Shown piece by piece: positions 18,316 through 26,700 of a stretch of 64,000 bases of DNA. Position numbers and translations under genes: made by a program. This stretch comes from Actinomycetota bacterium (GTDB lineage: Bacteria > Actinomycetota > Acidimicrobiia > Acidimicrobiales > Aldehydirespiratoraceae): contig JAPOHW010000008.1 in the NCBI GenBank assembly GCA_029979265.1, positions 82,324 to 146,323 of the forward strand, in the 5' to 3' direction. Every line of letters starts with the position of its first letter. The stretch's first letter is position 1. The notes under the pieces were generated by a model, which saw nothing but the letters and a program-made list of their open reading frames with translations, made no database searches and was not told the DNA's origin.

Positions 18316-19695
18316 GTGTTGCGGTTTGTGCGGGTCCTCATCGGGGCGGCTGCTGCTGTCGCCATTGTGGTGTCGTCCGCCTCTCCAGCAGGTGCGCACC
18401 GCAACGACGAGTCGTATCTCTACATGGATGTTGGTGACTCCTCCCTGAGTGGCCGCGTCGAGATGCCCTACCCCGACATTCGCACGGTGTTCGGCCTGCG
18501 TCTGTCGGGTTCGGTCACCGACATCAGCGCCGAGGTCGAGGCCAACCTCGACCGTCTCCAGCGGTACGCAAAGGACAAGAGCGCGATCGGTGCCGACGGC
18601 GAGGTGTGGGAGCTGACCTTCGACGGGTTCGAACTCCTCGACGAGGAGGGGGTCGGGGTGAACGGCAACGGCTACGTGATCCTGCCGTTCACCGTCGCCA
18701 TGCCGCTCGACGCAGTTCCACAGGTGGTCGAGACCGTTTTCGCGCCGTTCCTCGACGAGATTCCCGGCCGCAACAACATCGTGTTGGTGTCCAACGACTG
18801 GAAGCGAGGAATCGTCGAAGAGGAGGCCAACGAACTCCTGATCGTCACCGCAGAACGACCGGGTGGCGAAATCGACTTCGGTGAGACCAACCAGTGGCGC
18901 AACTTCCGGTACAGCATCGACCTCGGTATCGATCACATCAAGACCGGCCCAGACCACATCTTCTTCATCCTCGTGCTGCTGCTCACCTCGGTGCTGCTTC
19001 TCACGGGCTCGATCTGGAGCCCGTCACCGAGCTTCACCTACTCACTCGGGCGGCTTGTGCTGGTGGCAACGATGTTCACGATTGCCCACTCGATCACGTT
19101 CACGCTCGCCGGGCTCGACCTCATCCCGCTGCCGCCTTCCCAGTTGGTCGAGACGTTGATCGCCCTGTCGATCGGTGCAGCAGCGCTCCACAACCTTCGC
19201 CCAGTGCTCGGGCATCGTGAATGGGCGCTCGCCTTCGGGTTCGGGCTCTTTCACGGCATGGGCTTCGCTGGGCTCGTTCAGGAACTCGACATCGGCCGAG
19301 GCACGCAACTGGTCTCCCTGCTCGGGCGAAACGTGGGTATCGAGATCGGACAGCTTGTCATCATCGCCATCGCGTTCCCCGGTCTCTTCATGCTCCGCCA
19401 GACCCGGCTGTACCGACCGATTCTGGTGATCAGTTCGCTGGGACTCGCTGCGTTGAGTGGCGTCTGGGTGGTGGAACGAGTGTTCGAGGTCGATGCAGGC
19501 ATCAACGACCTCATCCTCAAGGTCGTCTACTGGCCCCGCTCGTTCTGGGTGGCAATGGTCTTCACGGGCATCGCTGCCGCGGTTCGGCAGATCGCTGTCG
19601 AACGCGACGGACTGCTGCCGGTGGGGGTACCGGCAGGATCAGACGACGCCGAGGTGCCGAGCGACGATGTTGCGCAGCACGTCGGTGGTGCCTGA
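18316..19695 (+). CDS. HupE/UreJ-family membrane protein
   Basis: A 459-residue protein with a signal peptide (about residues 1-28, cut after SPAGA), an extracytoplasmic domain of about 180 residues and a C-terminal membrane domain with six or seven helices. The membrane domain carries the HupE/UreJ hallmark HIKTGPDHIFFILVLLL, the histidine-bearing IAHSITFTLAGL and FGLFHGMGFAGLV. Related proteins transport nickel or cobalt, but this two-domain version is uncharacterised. Start is the GTG with GGGAGG at 18305-18310. Its 3' end overlaps the convergent acyl-CoA dehydrogenase gene by 57 bases. Confidence 0.8.
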   Translation: MLRFVRVLIGAAAAVAIVVSSASPAGAHRNDESYLYMDVGDSSLSGRVEMPYPDIRTVFGLRLSGSVTDISAEVEANLDRLQRYAKDKSAIGADGEVWELTFDGFELLDEEGVGVNGNGYVILPFTVAMPLDAVPQVVETVFAPFLDEIPGRNNIVLVSNDWKRGIVEEEANELLIVTAERPGGEIDFGETNQWRNFRYSIDLGIDHIKTGPDHIFFILVLLLTSVLLLTGSIWSPSPSFTYSLGRLVLVATMFTIAHSITFTLAGLDLIPLPPSQLVETLIALSIGAAALHNLRPVLGHREWALAFGFGLFHGMGFAGLVQELDIGRGTQLVSLLGRNVGIEIGQLVIIAIAFPGLFMLRQTRLYRPILVISSLGLAALSGVWVVERVFEVDAGINDLILKVVYWPRSFWVAMVFTGIAAAVRQIAVERDGLLPVGVPAGSDDAEVPSDDVAQHVGGA

Positions 19696-20823
19696 GTACA
19701 CCAACCCGCCGACGGCATCACGGAGCTGGCGCTCGATCTCGAACTCCGAGACGTACCCCTTGGCGCCGTGGAGCAGGGCGGCATCGACCGACGAGGCGAT
19801 CCCGGCGTCAGCGGTTGCGATCTTGGCCAGAGAGGCAGCGAGCGACATTCCTCGGCCGGTGACGTCGGCCATCGCCGCCCGGTAGAGCAGCAACCGACAG
19901 TGCTCATGCCTCTCTTTCATCGCGACGAGGCGGTGAGAGACCGCCTGGTAGCGGGCGATGGGTTGACCACCCTGCTCGCGCTCGAGGGCGTACGCCGTGG
20001 CGTCGTGCAGTTGCCGTTCCATCGCGCCGATCTGCGGAGCGAACACGTAGGCCCGTTCGATGTCGAGGACCGCGCTGAAGATGCTTGCGCCGGCTCCCTC
20101 GCGACTCAGCAGGGCGTCAGCTGGAAGAACGACATCACGAAATTCGATGTCACCGAAGGGAGTGGTGCGCATGCCCATCTTCTCGCGCAACGGACCCTGG
20201 ACGACACCGGGGAGATCCATGGGAACGAGGAACGCCGAAACACCCCAACTGCCGGCCTCCGGGCGGGTCGACGCAAAGGCAATGCACAGATCCGCAACTG
20301 GTCCGAAGGTCAGATAGGCCTTGTGCCCGTTCAGCAGGTACGTCCCGTCAGCCTGCTTCATTGCTGTGGCTTGCAGCGAGAACGCGTCCGAACCCGAGCC
20401 AGGTTCGGTCATCGCCAGTGCGGCGAACATCGATCCGTCCAGAAGCCCTGGCAGCCAACGTTCGCGCTGTTCGTCGGTGGCGAAGCGCACGAGGGTCACC
20501 TGTGAGCTCACGATCTGGCTCGCAAGCGCAAAGGTGAGCCCATTGTCGGTGCAGCCGTAACCGAGGCCCTCGAGGGTGAGCAGCGTCGTGGCCCGATCGG
20601 CTCCGAGGCCACCATGTTCCTCGGGCACCATGAGACGGTGGATGCCGCGATCGGCACAGCGCCGCCAGTCGTCGATCGCGAACACGGACCGATGATCGGC
20701 ATCGACGAGGTCGGTCTGACTCAGCTCGGCAGCTGCCCAGTCCGCTGCCTCCCGCTTCACCGGATGGTCGAGGTCGGTCATCGCACGGGCGAGGGCGAGA
20801 AGTTCGGCGTCAGTGTCGGTCAC
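19639..20823 (-). CDS. Acyl-CoA dehydrogenase family flavoprotein
   Basis: A 394-residue flavoprotein of the acyl-CoA dehydrogenase fold. Recognisable parts are PEEHGGLGADRATTLL, the flavin-contacting FAALAMTEPGSGSDAFSL, NGHKAYLTFG, and the C-terminal YSGTTDVLRNIVARHLG. The canonical catalytic Glu of the YEGT motif is replaced by Ser377, so substrate and chemistry may differ from ordinary fatty acyl-CoA oxidation. The GTG start (20823) overlaps the end of the upstream PhyH gene by 14 bases, so they are cotranscribed. The adjacent stand-alone adenylation enzyme and carrier protein raise the possibility that it oxidises a carrier-bound aminoacyl group, as prolyl-carrier dehydrogenases do (inference). 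The catalytic base could lie elsewhere. Confidence 0.8.
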   Translation of the reverse strand: MTDTDAELLALARAMTDLDHPVKREAADWAAAELSQTDLVDADHRSVFAIDDWRRCADRGIHRLMVPEEHGGLGADRATTLLTLEGLGYGCTDNGLTFALASQIVSSQVTLVRFATDEQRERWLPGLLDGSMFAALAMTEPGSGSDAFSLQATAMKQADGTYLLNGHKAYLTFGPVADLCIAFASTRPEAGSWGVSAFLVPMDLPGVVQGPLREKMGMRTTPFGDIEFRDVVLPADALLSREGAGASIFSAVLDIERAYVFAPQIGAMERQLHDATAYALEREQGGQPIARYQAVSHRLVAMKERHEHCRLLLYRAAMADVTGRGMSLAASLAKIATADAGIASSVDAALLHGAKGYVSEFEIERQLRDAVGGLVYSGTTDVLRNIVARHLGVV

Positions 20824-21799
20824 GATCCGTCTCCTCTCGCAGGACGATGCGTCCTCGGTCGTCGACATCCTTCCATTCGTCTTGGAAGTCGGCGTTGTTC
20901 CATCGGCCCAGGCCTGGATAGAACACGCGGCTTCCACCGTGTCCTTCGAAGTCAGCGCCGTTCCAGCGCGGATCGGCCGGCTCGTCGGCTCGTTGGTAGC
21001 GAGTGTCCGAGGAAAGCCTGCACCGGCCCACCGGTGAGCGGTTGTCGAACGCTCCATGCAGGGTGTGCATGCCGAAGAACAAGACGTCGCCTGCCTCGAA
21101 ATCGGCGGTCAGCCATCGGTCCCCGTACTGCTCCTGCACCGATACGGGATCGTCGTCGAGCCACTGCAGCCCATCGCGGTCAGCGTCGGCCCGAAGGTAC
21201 CCCGAGAGCAGTCGCTCGGAGCGATGACTGTTCTCGAGCACCATCAATGCGCCCTCCGTCGGTGTGACATCACCGAGTGGGATCCAGGCGGAGAAGATGC
21301 GGTCGGTCCCTCGATTCATGTACGGACCGTCACAGTGAAAGCCACAGCCCTCTCCGGGCCGGACGAATCGGGGCCATCGCATGGCGAAGATCTGGACGAC
21401 ACCGTCGAGCAGATCTCCAGCAACTCCGAGGACCTCCGGTCCGTCGGTGACCCGCCGATACCAGTACCCCGAGCGGATGCTTTCCGAAAACGCGCGGAGG
21501 TTGACCGCCGACACAGCCTCCCCATCCCCCGCAATGCCGTCGTCGATCGGATGGCGATCGTCGATCTCGCCGAGCACGGCGTACTTGCCGAGTACCTCGA
21601 GGCGGGCCTCGCTCACGATCGTCGGGTCGATCAGCTTGCGAAAGAACAGGTAGCCGCGTTCCTGCATTGTTGCCCGAAGCGCTCGAGGATCACCGAGCAG
21701 GTCGTTGGCCGACTCGAGGTCACCCAACCGACCGGCTGATCGATCGACGTCGAAGCCGTTCGCGGTCAGCGACACATCGGGGTCGGATCGGATAGACAT
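20810..21799 (-). CDS. Phytanoyl-CoA dioxygenase (PhyH)-like oxygenase
   Basis: A 329-residue Fe(II)/2-oxoglutarate oxygenase of the PhyH family. The iron triad is His155 and Asp157 in GFHCDG and His248 in GMHTLHGAFDN, with the 2-oxoglutarate Arg nearby (RCRLSSDTRY). PhyH-type enzymes hydroxylate or halogenate carrier- or CoA-bound and free small molecules in many natural-product pathways. TACGCT lies seven bases before the ATG, so a leaderless start is likely. It overlaps the acyl-CoA dehydrogenase gene and faces the adenylation gene across 42 bases, and so probably belongs to the same pathway. The substrate is unknown. Confidence 0.8.
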   Translation of the reverse strand: MSIRSDPDVSLTANGFDVDRSAGRLGDLESANDLLGDPRALRATMQERGYLFFRKLIDPTIVSEARLEVLGKYAVLGEIDDRHPIDDGIAGDGEAVSAVNLRAFSESIRSGYWYRRVTDGPEVLGVAGDLLDGVVQIFAMRWPRFVRPGEGCGFHCDGPYMNRGTDRIFSAWIPLGDVTPTEGALMVLENSHRSERLLSGYLRADADRDGLQWLDDDPVSVQEQYGDRWLTADFEAGDVLFFGMHTLHGAFDNRSPVGRCRLSSDTRYQRADEPADPRWNGADFEGHGGSRVFYPGLGRWNNADFQDEWKDVDDRGRIVLREETDRDRH

Positions 21800-21841
21800 C
21801 GAGGAAAGCGTAGCGACCGACCAGAAAGGCCTCGGCACCCG

Positions 21842-23434
21842 GTGACCGAAATCGAGACGCTCGACGACCTGCTCGACACAGCAGTCACGATTGCCGGTGC
21901 GGACACCGAAGCGATCACCGACGGTCGGAGCCGTCTGAGCTGGGGCGAGTACCGCGATCTCGCTGGTCGAATCGCGACTGCGCTGCTGCGATCGGGAGTG
22001 ACGCCCGGTGACCGGGTGGGAGTCCATCTGCACAAGTCGGTGCACTCGTTCGCATCGGTTCATGGTGTACTGCGTGCCGGCGCCGTCATGGTGCCCCTCG
22101 ATGCGCTGGCCCCTGTGGCGGCGATCAACGCGGTGCTGCGTGATGCCGGCGCGTCGGCGATCGTCACGGCTGCGTCGGGTGAGGCGCTTGCGGCGATCAC
22201 GGCAGGAACATCGGTCACCGGCGTGGTCACGCCGCTGGCCGACAGTGTTGCGGTTCCCGGGTCGTCGACGATCGGAGCGGACCGTCTGGTCGGGCTCGAA
22301 CCGGCACCACCGCCGGTTGTCGATCCCGACGATCTCGCCTACCTCATGTACACGTCCGGTTCCACCGGCACGCCGAAGGGCATGGCCCACACCCACCGCA
22401 GCGGCCTCACCTATGCACGGCTCGCAGCGGAGACCTACACCGTCGACTCGAGTGACCGGCTCGCCAACATCGCTCCGCTGCATTTCGATCAGTCCACCTT
22501 CGAGCTGTACGCAGCGCCGCTCGTCGGTGCGTCAGTCCTGGTGGTGCCCGACGGTGTCCTGCGATTCCCGGCGAGTTTGGCGAAGCTCATCGCCGACGAG
22601 CGCATCACCGTGTGGTACTCGGTGCCGTATGTCATCGACCAGATGGTTTCCCGTGGCGCAATCGAGGATCACGATCTCGGGAGCTTGCGTTGGATTCTGT
22701 ACGGGGGTGAACCGTTCCCTCCGACGGCGCTCGCTCGGGCCATGCGAGCCATTCCGTCCGCCCGGGTTTCGAACATCTACGGCCCGGCTGAGGTCAATCA
22801 ATGCACCGTGTACAACCTCGATACCCCACCGACAGACGATGCCCCGATTCCGATCGGGCGAGCGTGGAGTGGCGCTGCGCTTCGGTTGGTTGACGAGACG
22901 GGCAAGCCGGTGGCCCCGGGTGCACCCGGAGAATTGCTGGTCAGTTCTGACACCATGATGCGCGGGTACTGGAACCGCCCAGACCTCGATGCGCGGGCCA
23001 TTGCGCAAGAGGATGGCCGACGTTGGTACCGCACCGGAGATCTGATTGCGGAGCGTTCCGATGGGAACCTCGTCTTTGTGGGTCGTGTCGACAATCAGGT
23101 CAAGGTGCGTGGACACCGCGTCGAGGTCGAGGCGGTCGAGGCAGCCCTCCTCGACATCGACGGGATCGATGCTGCCGCAGTGCTGGTCGATCGCCCTGCG
23201 AGCGGCGACGACCATCTCGTCGCTGTCGTGTCGCCGGAGGCTGCGACGGTGGACGGCCGTGATGCCGATCTGATCCGACAGCTCGCCGCAACGCTCCCGC
23301 GCTATGCCGTGCCGTCCCGCGTCGTCGGTCTCGACGACCTGCCGCGAACAGGAACCGGCAAGGTCGACAGGCGGGCGGTCGGTCGTGCGGTCGGCGTGGG
23401 AGATGACCGAGGAGACCACAGGGCCGACCGGTAG
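21842..23434 (+). CDS. Stand-alone amino-acid adenylation enzyme
   Basis: A 530-residue ANL ligase of the NRPS adenylation type without attached carrier domain. Core motifs: A3 YTSGSTGTPKG (170-180), A4 around PLHFDQSTFEL, A5 NIYGPAEVNQC, A7 RWYRTGDL, A8 GRVDNQVKVRGHRVEVEAVE and A10 GTGKVDRR. The specificity-code residues read D-Q-F-Y-L-G-I-Q-C-K by alignment. Some positions (Tyr, Leu, Cys) recall the proline code of stand-alone prolyl adenylating enzymes of pyrrole pathways, but I cannot assign a substrate with confidence. The carrier protein follows after 10 bases, so it most likely loads that protein. It starts at GTG. Confidence 0.85.
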   Translation: MTEIETLDDLLDTAVTIAGADTEAITDGRSRLSWGEYRDLAGRIATALLRSGVTPGDRVGVHLHKSVHSFASVHGVLRAGAVMVPLDALAPVAAINAVLRDAGASAIVTAASGEALAAITAGTSVTGVVTPLADSVAVPGSSTIGADRLVGLEPAPPPVVDPDDLAYLMYTSGSTGTPKGMAHTHRSGLTYARLAAETYTVDSSDRLANIAPLHFDQSTFELYAAPLVGASVLVVPDGVLRFPASLAKLIADERITVWYSVPYVIDQMVSRGAIEDHDLGSLRWILYGGEPFPPTALARAMRAIPSARVSNIYGPAEVNQCTVYNLDTPPTDDAPIPIGRAWSGAALRLVDETGKPVAPGAPGELLVSSDTMMRGYWNRPDLDARAIAQEDGRRWYRTGDLIAERSDGNLVFVGRVDNQVKVRGHRVEVEAVEAALLDIDGIDAAAVLVDRPASGDDHLVAVVSPEAATVDGRDADLIRQLAATLPRYAVPSRVVGLDDLPRTGTGKVDRRAVGRAVGVGDDRGDHRADR

Positions 23435-23444
23435 TCTGCGCCCG

Positions 23445-23714
23445 ATGTCGAGCGTTGATCACCGAGCGTTCTCCGAGGAGTTGGTTGCCTTCATCCGCGC
23501 GGAGGTGGCCATTGGTGACCATCCGCTCGAGGCCGACACCGATCTCGTTCTGACCGGGCTCGTCGACTCACTCGGCATCGTGCTCGTCGTCGAATGGATC
23601 GAATCGCGGCTCGACATCACGATCGACCCCGGCGACATTGTCATCGAGCACTTCGACATGGTCGCGTCGATGGTCACTTATTTGCGGGGTCGTAGCGACA
23701 CGTCGCTCGACTGA
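23445..23714 (+). CDS. Acyl/peptidyl carrier protein
   Basis: An 89-residue carrier protein. Helix 2 holds the 4'-phosphopantetheine attachment serine Ser42 in TGLVDSLGIV, and the following VVEWIESRLDITIDPGDI fits a helical carrier fold. It lies directly after the stand-alone adenylation gene, and its stop is one base from the end of the convergent NRPS gene. TAGTCT lies seven bases before the ATG, so it could also be transcribed from its own leaderless promoter. It most likely carries the starter residue delivered to the first condensation domain of the NRPS. A start at an earlier ATG (23403) would overlap the upstream gene. Confidence 0.85.
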   Translation: MSSVDHRAFSEELVAFIRAEVAIGDHPLEADTDLVLTGLVDSLGIVLVVEWIESRLDITIDPGDIVIEHFDMVASMVTYLRGRSDTSLD

Positions 23715-23715
23715 T

Positions 23716-26700
23716 TCAGCGCAGCCGTCGTTCGATGTCGGCGGTGATCTGACCAACTCGATCGGCATCCATGATCGAGTTGGAGGTCCTGTGCCTGCCT
23801 TTGATGACAACCTCGTCGAGGTGAGGTGCGACTGTGCGCCACAGCTTGCTGGTGTGCCCGGGGTTCGATCCGGAGGCACGGTAGAAGCTGACAGGCAACT
23901 CGAGTGCCCGGGGTTCGAAGTAGTTCGCCTGTTCGGGGACCTCTCCCACCGGCGCCTCCACGGCAGCGGGTCCGGCGGCGACAGCTGTGACAGCATCCTC
24001 CGCCTGCCTGCGCGCACCCCGCGTCATCCACCGGATGACGCGATCGATCGGTGAGGGCAACCGACGACGCACGAATCTCCATACTTCTTCACGCAGTTCG
24101 GCCAAGCCCTCTGGGCGCAGCAGTGATTTGGTGTTCCACCATCGATACGACCACCGCACCGACCATCGGCCTCGGTCGACGGTCGGGAAGATGGTGTCGA
24201 CGAGTACCAGGCGATCGACCGGCCGTCCCGCTTCGACCAGCCGGGTGGCGAGCTCGGCTGCAACGACACCACCGATCGACCAACCCAGCACCACCACCGG
24301 TCGGTTGCCACGGGGAAGGTCGTCGAGGGCTGGTTCCATAGCGGTCACGATCTGAGGGACTGTCACGATCGGGGCCATGCTCGCCTCGGGGTTGTAGTCG
24401 AGAGCGATGACCTCGAGGTCGGGGGAGAACGCCTCGACCATGTCCCGGTAGCCGAAGATGCTGAACCAGGCGGGTGTGATGAGCACGAGCGGACTGTCGG
24501 GTGCGCCGGACTGCATTCGCACGGTGGTGAAGGGTCTCGACGATCGATCGCCCGCCTCGAGGAGTTGCACCATCGCAGCTGGCGATGGGCCGGCGAGCAG
24601 GGTCGAGATCGGAATGGAGCGTCCGAGCGCATCACCGATTCGGGTGACGAGCGCCACTGCGGTGAGCGAGTCTCCCCCGGCAGCGAAGAAGTCGGTGTCG
24701 GGGTCGATCTGGGTGGGGGCGAGCACCGTGCTCCAGGCTTCGAGCACCGCTCGCTCGGTTGCGGTTCCCCCGGTGATCTCCGGGGTGGCCGACGGGGTCG
24801 GCACCGCGAGCTCGGCTGCTGCATGGCGGTCGAGTTTGCCGTTCTGGGTCCGAGGCAAGGACGGGTGGGTGACGAATCGGCGGGGAACTGCAGTCGCCGG
24901 GAGCCGCTCACCAAGATGGGCACGGAGGTGTGCTTCGTCGATCGGACCATTCGTCTCGAGGTGGGCGACGAGGAGTGGTGGCTCGCCGACGGCGACGACC
25001 GCCGATGCGGTGATGCCGTCCATGGCGTCGAGCAATCGTTCGACCTCGGCCGGTTCGAGTCGAACGCCCCCCACATTGAGCTGATCGTCGACTCGTCCGA
25101 GGAAGCGAAGCACACCATCGACCACGCGCACGAGGTCGCCGGTGCGGTACCACCGGCGACCGTCGGCCTCCACGAATCGCTCTGCGGTGGCGTCTTGGTC
25201 GTTCAGGTACCCGGCAGTGACACCGGGACCTGCAATCCACAACTCACCCGCCACCTCCGCCGGCGACGCGGAGCCGTCGGCACCGACGACGCGCGCTGTG
25301 GCACCTGGAATCGGGCGCCCGATCGGGACGGGGTCGTCCCCTCGGGTGAGTCGATGCGCCGTCGACCAGACCGTGGCCTCGGTCGGACCGTACTCGTTGA
25401 CGAGGGCAACGGTTGGAGCGAGTTCGTGATGGCGCTCGACCAGTGCTGGTGGACATGCTTCGCCGGCCACGATGGCCACTGTGAGTCCGGCAACGGCGGT
25501 CGGCGCTCGTTCGAGCAGAGCGCTGGCAAGGCTCGGCACCATCAGGGTGTGGGTGATGTCGAGCGACTCGATGAGCGATCCGAGGCGATCGACGTCGCGC
25601 ACGTCGTCGTCGCCGGGCACGACGACGGTGCCGCCGGTGGCGAGCGGCCAGTAGAGGCCGACGACTGAGCTGTCGAATCCCGGACTCGAGGTGACCAGGA
25701 AACGGTCCGGACGTCGGTCGAACCAGACATCGCGTGCCGCCGTGCTCGCAGCCAGGTTGGCGTGGGTCACCGCCACACCGCGAGGCTCGCCCGTCGAACC
25801 CGAAGTGAAGATCACGTAACTGTCGTCGGATCCCTCGATCATGCGTACTCGCTCGGCCAGAGAGGCCGTGTCACCTTCGGCCGGACCGGCAACGGCCACG
25901 GTGTGAGGTGCCCACCGATGATGACGGCCCGGATCGTCGGTGATGACGACGTCGAGTTCGGCTGCGTTGGCGATGGCGTCGAGACGGGTGTCGGGCAAGG
26001 TCGGGTCGAGTGGGACGGCGGCACCTCCCGCGGCCTGAGCTCCGTAGAGGCCGACGACCGTCTCGATCGATCGTGCCACCGCCACACCGACCCTTTTCGG
26101 CTGTACGCCGCCGAGCGCGGTGATCACTGCGGCCGCTGTGGCATCGACAGCTCGCCCGAGACTCGTGTAGTCGAGAACACCACCCTTCGCATCTGCCACT
26201 GCAGTTGCAGTCGGAGTCGTGTCGATGTGGCTGATCAGGCGTTCCAGCACCAGTGCGGTGTCGTCGAGCGCCGGCCCATCGAGATCATCTCCCCGATGGG
26301 GTTCGGTGAGGTGGGCGATGTCCCAGGTCGGATTCCGGACACCGTCTTCCAGCGTGTTCCGGAAGGCGTCGAGCAGTCGCTCGGCAGCCTGCTCGCTCAC
26401 TACCGAACCGCGGTACTCGAGGGCCAAGCGGATGTCGTCGCCGAGCTCCTGGACGAAGAAGGTGACATCGGCGACCGACGAGCCGGTGGCGAGGATCCGC
26501 TGTTCGGCGGTTGCCCCCGGATAGGTCGGCTGGTCGATGCGTTCGTAGGCAAGCATCACCGACACGTCGGGTACTGGGCGGCCAGCCTCGCGGGCGTCCC
26601 GGACGACCCAGGCGAAGGGGTACGTCCGGTGCGGCAGTGCTGCCTCCATCGTGTCGGCAGCCTGACCGACCAAGCCGGTGAAGGTGTCGTTGGCCTCGAT

